64,000 nucleotides of DNA. Origin: Anthostomella pinea (taxonomy: Eukaryota; Ascomycota; Sordariomycetes; Xylariales; Xylariaceae). Shown one piece after another: positions 28,876 to 39,100 of this stretch. Below the pieces are notes generated by a model. The model was not told where the DNA came from, searched no databases, and was given only the letters and a program-made list of their open reading frames with translations. Each line of letters starts with the position of its first letter. The stretch's first letter is position 1. Location of the stretch: NCBI GenBank assembly GCA_963556695.1, contig CAUWAG010000020.1, positions 310,001-374,000 of the forward strand, read 5' to 3'. A program made the position numbers and the translations under genes.

Positions 28876-30813
28876 TTAGCCTTCCTCAGCGTCCATACCA
28901 TCGTGTCGCCTTTTGCCCGGCCCAGCGCCCTTGGCTGGACGACGGCCCTTGAGGACCGATCCTCTGTTGCCGCGATCATCCATAAGCTTCTTCATCTCGT
29001 TCCGGGAATGGCGTTGAGCCTCTTCCACTCGCTCCCTGAAGACCATGACCTCCTCCCGGTCAGTTTCGTATTCTTCAAGCTTCTTGCCCATTGCTGCCTC
29101 AATTCTCTGATATAACTCAAGGTCATATTGGGTGATGATACTCAAGGCCTGTCCTGATCTGCCGGCACGCGCTGTTCGGCCTACTCTGTGGATGTAGCTG
29201 CCGTGTATACGTTAGTAAGACGTTCTCAAACAGGATCGACTAGTTTCAGGATGGAGAAGAGATTATGAAAAGCCTCCGAGAGTCCCAGGCTTCGGATCTC
29301 GGATTGGGTTGTTCTCATGTACCTCTTGCTGTCAGAAGCGATATCGTAATTAATCACGAGGTCGACCTTGGGTATATCCAAACCTCTAGCGGCAACATCG
29401 GTGGCAACTAGGATGTCCTTGGACTTTGACTTGAATTTACTCAAAGCTCCTAGACGAGCGGACTGTGATAATTGACCTTCATATAAGATGTCAGCAGACC
29501 ATAGAAGAAGCGGGACGGGGGATGGACAGTCAGGGACGGTGAACAGTCCATGGACGGACGGTAGGGGCGAGGCCTTCTTACCATGGAGCGGAATCGCGCC
29601 GAATCCAAGAGAGCGTAGCAAGATGGCTATTCTCTGTGTCTCGTAGACGGTACGTGTGAAGATGATGGTACTTCGACCCGCGAATTCGTTGACCAGATAT
29701 ACTAGGTACATATCCTTGTACATGAAAGGTATGAAGAGGTAGTTTTGCTGCAGGGTTGCGACAGTTTGATATCTAGCTGATACGGACACACGTATGGGGT
29801 CGCGGAGACTGGCGCGTTGGAGACTTTCAACCTGGGACAAACGAGTCAGCAAATCAGACCCCAGAGAAACTTGGTACAATTTCACAAGCTCACCTTGGAG
29901 GACATGGTTGCGCTGAAGAGAAAAGTCCGTCTCTCTCTCGGGAGAAACTTGAGCAGCTTGTCAAGGATAGGGCCGAAGTCCATGTCCAACAGGCGGTCGG
30001 CCTCGTCAATGACAAAGTATCGCAATGACGAGAGCTTGAAGCCTTTTGTCTTCTCGAGGTGGTCAAGGAGACGGCCAGGAGTTGCGATGATTATATGAGG
30101 TCGCTGTATCAGTCTGATTATTAGCGCTGCAACAGATATATTGATCGATTGGTCCCCTGTACCTTTCCCAGGGCAATTTGTTGGGGGACTATATCCAAGC
30201 CACCGACGATGACGGTAGATCGCACTGATATGGTAGACCCGAGGGCATCCACTGCCTGGCCAATCTGTGCAGCAAGCTCACGTGTCGGCGCCATGATGAG
30301 ACCAAAGAATGGCGATGGCTTCTTCTCCTCAAGCAGGGCCTGGAGGATGGGAAGTACAAAGGCAGCAGTCTTTCCTGAACCAGTCTCGGCCAGACCTATT
30401 ATATCCCGGTTCTGCAAGGCGAGGGGAATAGATTTCTCTTGAATCGGTGTCGGGGTCTGAGGGAGGGCGAGTTAGCCATGTGAATCAGAGTCAGTCGCCG
30501 GGAGAAAGGCGAACAGGTAGCACGCATGGAACCGCTCACCTTGTACCCGAGGCTCTCGCAGGCATCACACAGGTTTTCTACGATTCCCTACAGACACGCC
30601 ATGGTCAGAAAGACCGAGACGCCAACGTGTCAAGACATTCGAACCCACCAAGTCCTTGAAAGTCTTGGGTGGCGCATCGTCGGAGCCCTCGAGGGTGGTC
30701 GAGTCGGGGGAACTGTCGCGCGACGGGCCGTCGTCCCGTTGCTCGTTGTCGTGGTCGCTGTCATGCTCGCGGTCCTCGTCTGGGGCAAGCTTTCTCCGCT
30801 TGGAAGGAGGCAT
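28876..30813 (-). CDS. RRP3: DEAD-box ATP-dependent RNA helicase RRP3 (ribosomal RNA processing)
   Basis: Seven exons on the minus strand (30813-30649, 30587-30540, 30456-30163, 30103-29894, 29831-29582, 29476-29323, 29197-28876) sum to 1,443 nt, 480 aa, matching the family size. Helicase motifs are all present: Q ([11 protein letters not shown]), I (AETGSGKT), Ia (PTRELAAQ), Ib (TPGRLLDH), II (DEAD in [14 protein letters not shown]), III (SAT), V ([12 protein letters not shown]), VI ([10 protein letters not shown]). The N-terminus is acidic and Ser-rich. The C-terminus has the [25 protein letters not shown] helix and basic tail typical of Rrp3/DDX47, which acts in the nucleolus on early cleavages of pre-rRNA towards 18S rRNA. 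Every intron has consensus ends; the last has a TACTAAC branch. It is divergent with SSF1, another ribosome-biogenesis gene, across 848 bp. Confidence 0.94.
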
Positions 30814-31661
30814 TGCGAAAGCGGCTACTGGATGTAGGTCGGCGGGTAGTTTTAGGAGAATTTTTTTCGGAACGAAGGCACCGTATCGCAGGTCGGGTCA
30901 GTGAAGTCGGTATTCGATTCCTGATTATGGTGTTCACTGTTCAGTATGTCGCAGAGGCCGATGAAATAAAAAGTTGAAGTTTGGGGGCCGATAAGATAAG
31001 AGTCTTCAACCCCACGAAGTTCTCGCCCCACCTGATCTTGGCTTGACCCCTGCACGAGCTGATCCACTTATGGTTCGTGGAGAATGGAGAAAATCTTCGC
31101 GAGATTCCCGTGCGAGGATTCGTCTTCATATAGGGCTCTCGTGACTCATCGCAGACAGAGAAAGGTTTCGCTAAAGCCATGTTAAGCAGTGGTGTTGAGG
31201 TTCACATGCTCTCAATCTGCTGGGTCGGGATCAATGGAAGAAGTCTGGACCCACTAAATCTTGCCTTTACCCCTGCACGAGCTTATCCTCTTATGGTGCG
31301 TCAGAATGGGGCCTCAGTCCTCACCGCCTTCAGTATGTGGACAGACCAGGGCTTGGCGCCTCGGCTGCTAGCTCCATACCCCACCCCGCCGCTTTTTCCT
31401 GTTTTCTGCCACTCCAATGCGGGCCAGCAGGCCAGGCGGACAGCCCTGTCTTATCTTATCGGACATGCAAAGAAAAAAAAGTCGAATAGCTGTTGAGCCC
31501 ATACTCCTGCAACTGAGTGACTGGCTACATGACCACCAAACACACTGCATTACCTCTAGTGCTGTCGACTCGGCTGTCAATTGAGACTTGACGATACTCT
31601 TCCAGCCTGTCGCGTCGCTCGCCACCAGATTCTTGTCCCTGACCAGCTCTGCTCCGCAGTC
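30814..31661. promoter_or_regulatory. Shared divergent promoter region of RRP3 and SSF1
   Basis: Holds the 5' ends of two ribosome-biogenesis genes. It contains an imperfect 41-bp direct repeat (ACCCCTGCACGAGCT...CTTATGG...AGAATGG) at 31046-31086 and 31269-31309. This could carry shared control sites; no known motif was assigned. Confidence 0.45.
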
Positions 31662-33190
31662 ATGGCCAAATCCCGAACCAAGAAGCGCACCCATGTGGGT
31701 GCCACGAACCCCAAGCACCAGGCCGCCGCTCCGGCAGGTCGCTCAGCCATACAAGATCCCAAGAGTATGGTAATTCGTATTGGTGCCGGCGAGGTTGGCT
31801 CCAGTGTCAGTCAGCTGGCGAAAGACGTCCGTCAGGTCATGGAACCCGGAACCGCCAGCCGTCTGAAGGAGCGTCGCGCAAACCGCCTGCGCGACTATGT
31901 CACCATGACAGGTCCATTGGGTGTCACACATCTCATGCTGTTCTCGAGATCCGACTCCGGCAACACGAATCTGCGCGTATGCACCACTCCGAGAGGACCG
32001 ACGCTTCACTTTCGTGTCGAGAAATACTCCCTCTGCAAGGACGTGCGCCGTGCTCAAAGGCATCCCAAAGGAGGAGGCAAGGAATACACCACGCCGCCGT
32101 TGGTAAGGATCATGATCTCCTTGATCGCTTCCCCCTACTGCCTTCCCTACTGCCTTCCCTACTACTTTCCCAAGATGTCTGGCCCACTCTCCGGCACCCC
32201 TACTGACTATATCGTCTTTTGTAGCTGATTATGAACAACATTTCTACCCCTGGCGCAGACGCCAACTCGAAAGTTCCCAAACACCTCGAATCCCTCACAA
32301 CGACCGTCTTTCAGTCACTATTCCCCCGGATCAACCCTCAGACAACGCCTCTTAGGTCGATACGCAGGATCCTCCTCCTCAACAGAGAGCCAGCCTCCGA
32401 TAAAGACGATGGTTCATTCGTGATGAATTTCCGACACTACGCTATTGTGACCAAACCTGCCGGGGTTTCCAAGCCGCTTAGAAGACTCAATGCTGCTGAG
32501 AAGTTACTCAACTCGAAGAACCGCAAAGGCGGGGTGCCGAATCTTGGCAAGCTCGAGGATATCGCTGACTATATGATTGGTGGTGAGGATGGCGAGGGCT
32601 ACATGACTGACGGCACGAGCGGGAGTGAGATGGACACAGATGCCGAAGTTGAAGTACTCGAAGACGCGCCCCGGAAAGTACTCTCAAGCAAGGCCCGCGC
32701 TGCTATGCGCGAGAATGGGGACAAGCCAGCGGATGACGACGAGAAGGTCGAGCGGCGACGCGTTACCCTCGTCGAGCTAGGACCTCGCATGAAGCTACGC
32801 ATGACCAAGGTGGAGGAGGGCTTGTGTTCGGGCAAGGTGATGTGGCATGAACACATCCACAAGTCGAGGCAGGAGATACAAGCACTCGAAAAGCGGTGGG
32901 AATCGCGCCAAAAGGAAAAGGAAGAAAGGAGAAAGCAACAAAAGGCCAATGTCGAGAAGAAACAGAAAGAGCGGGCCGCAACCGGCGCTAAGGGCGGCAA
33001 AGACGGTGGAGACGAAGTCGAGGATGTTGAGTTGAACGGCAACAATAGCGATCTCTTTGATGAGATGATGGAGGACGACGATGACGAATTCGACAGCGAG
33101 GGATTGGCTGGTGACGCTGAAGAAGCTGTCAATGAAGGGATGGACGAGGACGAGTGGGAAGATGAAAAGGCAGAGATCGCAGGCTCATGA
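31662..33190 (+). CDS. SSF1: Brix-domain ribosome biogenesis protein, Ssf1/Ssf2 (PPAN) type
   Basis: Two exons (31662-32102, 32225-33190) give 468 aa. The start MAKSRTKKRTHVG is characteristic of Ssf1/Peter Pan proteins. The Brix domain fills roughly residues 30-300: KSMVIRIGAGEVGSSVSQLAKDVRQVMEP, LRDYVTMTGPLGVTHLMLFS, GPTLHFRVEKYSLCKDVRR, PLLIMNN across the intron, and FRHYAIVTKP. The last third has ELGPRMKLRMTKVEEGLCSGKVMWHEHI, a Lys/Glu coiled coil, and a very acidic end. The family works in the nucleolus with Rpf1/Rrp15 in 60S subunit assembly (27S pre-rRNA processing). The intron (122 bp, GTAAGG donor, TTGTAG acceptor) contains repeated TACTGCCTTCCC words. Intact. Confidence 0.93.
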
Positions 33191-33567
33191 GATATTCAGG
33201 CTACAAATCGATGGGTAGGGTCTATTACCGATGGGACAGAGTCTGGCGCAATAGCATCTGCAGCATGGCATCATCTCCGACACCAAGAGAATATACCAAC
33301 CTTGCTTCAACGACTATTACCAGCGCCGAGAAGCACCAACGCCTCGAGACCCTTGGCTTGATGTCAAAGCACGCATTTCGCAAGTTGGCGCAATGATCAG
33401 AGACCATCGACATGGACACATGATGCGAATTGTATAATGCATCGTGGAGAACACCGCAAGAACTGAGAGTAATAACATATCTTTCATTCTGCATTCAGCG
33501 GCTTGCGCCCGTAGACGACGAAACTACCAACATGTGAGTACATACCCCTACTAGAATGTGGCATCAC
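33191..33567. other. Intergenic, between convergent genes
   Basis: 3' flanks of SSF1 and of the methyltransferase. No feature recognised. Confidence 0.4.
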
Positions 33568-35024
33568 TTACATCGGAAAGTAAGCATGGATATTCTTGGC
33601 GCGAACTTGCTCCAGGGCCTTCTTGATAGCGTCTGCCGTCTTTTCAGGGGACCAGCCAAGACCTTTCGTCAGCATTCGTGTGTATAGACCTCCGAAGCCG
33701 ACTTCCAAGTTCTTCTGCTGCATCTCCCCAATGGCCTTGTACGCGCCGGCCGGCCACGGGTTGAGAGGCAGCGCCCGATGAAGCTCAACCACGTCCTCGA
33801 AACCGATCTCCGTCATCCATCGTTTGTACTTCTGGATCGTGAGCATGTTGTTCCCCAGCTTCTTTGATGCAACCACAGTGTCGAAGAAGAACTGCTCCAT
33901 GAACGTCCCGCTGTAGCTCCCGTCCAGGCCGATGGGCACGCCGTACAGCTCTTGGTGTTCGAGATAGCCTCCAGGGGCCAAGGATTCGAATGCCTGTTGC
34001 AATAGCTTCCGCGGGTCGCGCTGCGCGACGAAGATCAGTCGGCCGTGAACGAGGTCGAACTTTTGCGGGTAATCCCATGGGTCCATGAAGTCTCTCTCTT
34101 CAAATCTGCAGTTCTGCGGAATCCTATTGCCTGCTGTCAGAATCAACGACAGTTGTAGGAGATGGTTGGTCATACTCGGACGATGGCGTCGGTTTGCTTA
34201 TATCAATGCCGAGCACTTGACTACCCGGATGCTGTCTTGCTGGATGCGTGCCGTCCCATTTAGCCTCACCCAAACGTGGAGCGGTGCGAGGTCTTACCGA
34301 AGTCCATCGCCCAGATGCCTATGAAGTGAGCATACAGCCACATGAGGAGATGCGGTTCCTTGGCTGCTTACCGCTACCAGTACCCAGATCAAGCACATGC
34401 TTAGGTTCCGTGACAGGCCCTTTGACCAAGTCACCGTCTAGGATACGAGTCCACATGATATGTTGGCGATCCAGTCTAGACAACTCGGTCTTTGATGTGT
34501 TGGTCATCAGTGTCCAAGCTTATACACTTCTTGATCAATCAGCTTACCCTATCGTTGGGGAGGAAGTATTCTGTACATATTAATGAGCTCTTGCTTTGAC
34601 GCTGCCGCTGTTTGGATGAAGACATGGACTGGACTTACTTCCCCCGAGCCAGGATCTGTCAACCTCATCGATACTGTCGTCCTTCTCGATGGGGTTTATC
34701 ACGTAGGGACTATACAATATCCGGGTGAACTCAAGCGCTCGCCACTAACCATTCTGGGTTGATGAACGTACTTTTCTATCTCGATCTTCGTATCTTCATG
34801 GTCCACCTGTCGTGCGAGGTCAGCCATTGGGTTAAGCATCATAAGACGATTGAAGACTGGCTCGAACCTCGAGACCCGGTGGGCAGAACTCGGGTAGCCT
34901 GGTAGACTCGATGGTCCATTCTGGAAGTGGTCAACGTCTGGACTATGGAGTAAGGTAATGAATTAAAAAGACGTGAGTTACCCTCACCAGATTGGCCATT
35001 CTGACTGACGGCCTCCTGGTCCAT
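33568..35024 (-). CDS. SAM-dependent methyltransferase, LaeA/UMTA-like
   Basis: Eight-exon minus-strand model: 35024-34988, 34937-34807, 34744-34639, 34570-34548, 34489-34372, 34318-34298, 34239-34176, 34123-33568; 1,056 nt, 351 aa, all phases consistent. Class I methyltransferase fold: FLPNDRTELSRLDRQH lead-in, SAM-binding motif HVLDLGTGSGIWAMDFA (rebuilt across two introns), HPGSQVLGIDIS (acidic residue at the end of strand 2), CRFEERDFMDPW, FDLVHGRLIF, then FESLAPGGYLEHQEL. The family includes secondary-metabolism regulators and small-molecule methyltransferases in fungi, so substrate is not inferable. Several exons are tiny (21 and 23 nt), which makes the middle of the model fragile. Exons 1 to 3 were placed by phase and splice consensus only; the acceptor of exon 3 has alternatives. 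The core from exon 5 onward is secure. Confidence 0.78.
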
Positions 35025-35952
35025 CTTGGCTGATTGGATCAAGCTTCAACGAAGCCGGGAGTTTGAACCTTCGCAGGGATGCTCGACTCTGCCACAACTT
35101 TACGACGCGGATCTTGAGCAACCTCGTCGTCGACGAAGATCACGAAGAGAGTTTTGACGCCCAAGTTACGTCGATATTCGAAACCAAAAAGGTGGCCCGG
35201 TTCTCTCCGCACCGCCTTTTGCTTTTGGTATACGGGCGGGTTCGTGGGGACAATAGTCCCACTGATGGTGAGCTAACTAGCCACGAAGCGGTCTAGACTG
35301 AGGTTTGTTGGTGATGCGATTGTTATGCCTCACCTGATCATGACGTGCTTCTCTGTGTTGGTTCTGCTTCAATGGACAGCACACTGCGGCGGATCGTCTG
35401 GCCACTCCTGCCATTGGACAGACGGGATCTACACCGTTGCCCTTGCATTGGGCTTACTAGGATACGAATAACGAGGCTCTCCCCATGGAGAGGCCCAAAC
35501 GCGTATCATGGAGTTGTTGGCGACCCGACCAATCCTGCATTCAGCTCCACGACCAATGACATAAGTCCTTCCCGAAGGATCCCGTGAAGGTGCGAAAAGG
35601 TGATGTGAGTCGCAGCCTTCGTCCGCATTCACGTGTCTCAGTGAATCATCTTCACGGGATCGTGGGCTTAAGGGCTACTCCTCGCTTGGCCACCCGTTGC
35701 CACTGTGTCGCTCGTCCTGTGATTTGGGAGGAATGTTGACACGAGACAGTGCGGACGCGTACGCTTTCCTTCTCGCAGTGGCACGTGAGAAGCCTTTGCA
35801 AACGGGAATGCCATTCAATCAAGTAGTCGCCACTCGAACCAAGGGGTACGGACAATGTTCGCTTGGAATGTGAAGCAATCTCGACATGTCTTAGAGCCGC
35901 CTTCTCAACAACATTAGACGTGGATTGCCCGAATCCTACTGCAGCTTTCTCG
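35025..35952. other. Intergenic
   Basis: Promoter side of both the methyltransferase and the transporter. Contains a perfect 12-bp inverted repeat, GATCCCGTGAAG at 35578-35589 and CTTCACGGGATC at 35650-35661, with a 60-base loop. No gene recognised. Confidence 0.45.
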
Positions 35953-36072
35953 CAACACCGACTGAACGTGCTTCGAAACAGTGTATACAATGGGCTTCGA
36001 TATCTACTGGATCAACACCAACTGACGTGCCTCGAAGCAATGTATACAATGTGCCTCGATATCTACTGGATC
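35953..36072 (+). repeat. 60-bp tandem duplication across the transporter start codon, creating an upstream ORF
   Basis: CAACACC-ACTGA...GTATACAATG...TCGATATCTACTGGAT occurs at 35953-36012 and 36013-36071. The second copy supplies the true start of the transporter. The first yields an 11-codon upstream ORF at 35990-36025 (ATG GGC TTC GAT ATC TAC...TGA) that repeats the first residues of the protein and then stops. Confidence 0.8.
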
Positions 36073-37749
36073 AGCCTTCTTGTCCTTGTTCCGCTGGTGG
36101 CATTCGTTACAGGACGCGATTTCATCATACGACCCTTCCATAAAAAGTTGGTCGAAAAGCCAATGACATGGACGCCCGACGAAGATGCCAGGAAGTTCCG
36201 TTGGACCTTTCTGCAGGTCTACCTTGTCGTGATGGGATCTGAATGGCTTCAGGTAGGTAGATATGTGGTGCTGGATCAAACCCCAGAGACCAGGAAAAGG
36301 AGACCGTGCCGTTCTGACACTTGGTGTAACTTGACTAGGGACCATATCTATTCTCGCTCTTCCGAAACGAGAAGGGGCTCGACGAAGCTACTATCGCCAC
36401 GCTCTACATATGCACATACGTGTCTGCAGCCATCTCCGCTTTCTTCACCGGATACGTGACGGACAGGTTCGGCCGGAGGGCAGCCTGCTTGGTCTTTTGC
36501 GGCATCCACTCCCTTGCCTCAGCCTCGGTCTGCTTCGACAAGCTGGAGGTCTTGATTTTGGGCCGGATCTTGAGTGGCATCGGTCTAACCCTGCTCTGGA
36601 CCGCATTCGAATCCTGGATGATAGCAGAGTACAATGCCCGTGGACTGGACCAGAGCTCGCTCCAGTTGAGCAACATGTTCGGGATCATGACGACATATAA
36701 CTGTATCACAGCAATCCTGGCTGGTGTGTCGGGCCATTGCATCGTTTTGGCGTTGGGGTCCAAGACTGATCCTTTCATGGTTGGACTGGTAGGCTTACCC
36801 TTGAGGACCGAGCTCGTCCTATACTGACGACCAACAAGGCCCTGGATCTGTGTGTTGCAATACTCATGCTATATACCTGGAACGAGAACCGAGGCCTTTC
36901 CACGTCCAGCAAAGGCACAGCTGATGTTCACGACGAGGAAGCGATCAGAACACAGGCCTCTGTCGACTCGGACCAAGCGATGGCATTGGCGTCCTTGACA
37001 GATGTGAGGGTGTGGGTCTTGAGCTTCATCACTTGCTGTTTTGAGGGGACCATTTTTCTGCTCATGTTCTTCTGGCCGGGGACGCTTCAAGAGGCCCACG
37101 ACCGAGACCATCCGGAGAGCAGGGATGCCATCCCGCACGGTGTCATATTCGCTGCGTTCATGGCAATCATGGTTCTTGGTGCTCTGCTCTTCAACTACCT
37201 GACAACCAACTCGGGCGGCAGAGGAAAGGGGCACCTGGTTCGATTCTTCAACCCGACTCGACTTCTCTCCATCGCACTCCTGCTGAGCGCCGTCAGCTTC
37301 CTGGTCGCGGCACTGACCAGCACCGAATCACACCTTTTCGGAGCATTCCTGCTTCTCGAAGCCTGCAACGGCATCTATGTGCCCAGCGTCGCATACCACC
37401 GCGGTGTGATCGTCAACGAAGCAGGCAGGGCGAGCGTTTACGGTCTCATGAATATTCCTCTGTTCATCTTCGTCGTCGTCGCCCTGTGGTCGACAGGAGG
37501 GAGCCGAGGTATGTTAACATCGCCTCAGACCAGAGCTGCGAGACTGGCTGACTGACTTTTACAGAGGATCACAGACAGATTGTGTTCATACTCTGTGCCG
37601 CTTTGCTCCTGGCAGCCGCTTTGATGAGTTCGTTTGGTCTTGACATGGCTAGGAGCCCTGCTGGATTTTCTGAGGTTGCTCAAACTAACGCAGAGGACGT
37701 CAAGGCGGAAGTCGATGGTGATGCTGTTGAAGTGTCGGATATGGGCTAG
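36040..37749 (+). CDS. MFS transporter, molybdate-anion transporter (MFSD5) family
   Basis: Four exons (36040-36252, 36339-36788, 36839-37508, 37565-37749) give 505 aa. It matches the MFS_5 / MFSD5 pattern: N-terminal membrane helix (ISLLVLVPLVAFVTG), the exon-1 end YLVVMGSEWLQ joined to GPYLFSLF, the A-loop motif GYVTDRFGRRAACLVFC, LILGRILSGIGLTLLWTAFESWMIAEYNARG, then a cytosolic loop after segment 6 and FEGTIFLLMFFWPGTL, with the last helix AALLLAAALMSSFGL in exon 4. Ten to twelve membrane segments are visible. The family imports molybdate (MOT2-like) in algae and man; the substrate here is inferred. An alternative start at 36049 would shorten the protein by three residues. The tandem 60-bp duplication puts a short upstream ORF just ahead of the start. 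Intact. Confidence 0.86.
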
Positions 37750-39024
37750 AGACATGCTAGACTCCTTCTCATGTCGGCACAGTGTTTATAGCTTTATAGA
37801 TAGGCTAGAATTGCGTAACTTTAGGGGTAACCTCCATGGTTGCATGAATGTTGAGATACTGATGTAACAAGTGGTGCCTTCGTTTCCCCTCCGCCTCACG
37901 CTGGTTCGTAGGGATATATGTATCTAGGTACCTGGGATATGCGGGTTGGGCCGACTATAACGTGCAGCATGCAGCATGCATTCTGGGTCGCTGCTGACTA
38001 TCCGCTGTCCGCTCCGTCGTGTAAAAAAGGGGTTCCTTGAACTCTGGCGCCTGAAGTCACACCTGGCTACGGGACGTGGTTGAAATTACCCCCAGTATGG
38101 GCCTTCCTCCGATCCAGCGCCTTATCCCGGCCTCCATTCCGTAGGCCGGGATAACACTCGAGGTAAGGCCGTATATGTGTCGGACGACATCAGTGAGGTC
38201 TCTTTCGATGGGATCCTCAGCCCAGCCATCAGGACGGTGATCTCGGGCATCAGCGAAGGCGCTCGTCAAGCAGGCGTGCTAGAGTAGTCCTCCGTGGAAT
38301 GGTGATGCCGAAGTCGACGTTGACATGCCGGTCTGCTTCACCTCAGCTCCTCGCTCGGCCAAGCTTGCGACGCCGTCGACCAAGGAAGCAAATACCAGAT
38401 CAACTACGGGCAACGGCGGCCGGGAACATGAGGACAGAGCTTTCTGAGCGCCGATAGCAACTATAATGTTCGTGTTATAGGCATGACATCGACAGCTCAA
38501 TATGCAGTCGACTCTGGGCTCTCGAAGTATTTGAAATGAGTTCTGAGATGCATGCAGTTCGAGATCGGGATCGTCCAGGTACAATCGGCGGTGAAAGAGA
38601 TTAGACACATTTTAATTCATTCGCAATACGACATAGACAAATAAGATGACGCCCTTCATATTATACTTAAACCATATGTCAACCTGAACAGAGGCCGTTT
38701 CCAGGTCCCTCCAAGCCCATCAACCCTATCCGCCGCCACCCACTCGACATGCAGCTTTCTTGTTAACCAACCATGCCTCGACATCTTCCGAGTGGTGCAC
38801 GTGCCTCTGTTGCCGGTTTAGGAAGGTGACTTATGGGTGAGCCCAGCCCCGGCCAAGCCCGGGCTCGCCGGTAGGTGGAGGTACCCTGCTCGTACCGTTT
38901 GCTTGAGGCTGCCGAGTGCACACTGCCTGGTGTTGCGGGGGAATGATAACTAGTCCTGGAAGCAGCAACGTTCAACATCTCCTTCCCATATTCACCCTAC
39001 GTAAGAAGACCTCAGATCAAGAGG
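37750..39024. other. Intergenic, no gene recognised
   Basis: Minus-strand frames at 38057-38269 and 38279-38608 are adjacent but show no domain; they might be a small unrecognised gene. Nothing else is seen. Confidence 0.35.
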
Positions 39025-39100
39025 CTCGCTACCAAGGAGCAAGCAACCCAGGTCTAACGGTCCTCGCTACCAAGGAGCAAGCAACCCAGGTCTAACGGTC
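39025..39100 (+). repeat. Perfect 38-bp tandem duplication
   Basis: CTCGCTACCAAGGAGCAAGC and the 18 bases that follow occur twice without mismatch (39025-39062 and 39063-39100), with CTCGC beginning a third copy. The identity suggests a recent event. Confidence 0.95.

Noticed and set aside
30640..30650. GGGTTCGAATG, similar to a tRNA B box
   Set aside because: It lies in the first intron of RRP3, and no A box or clover-leaf can be formed around it.
32599..33132. 177-residue minus-strand ORF inside SSF1
   Set aside because: Ser-rich antisense shadow of the acidic and basic SSF1 tail; SSF1 is clearly the gene.
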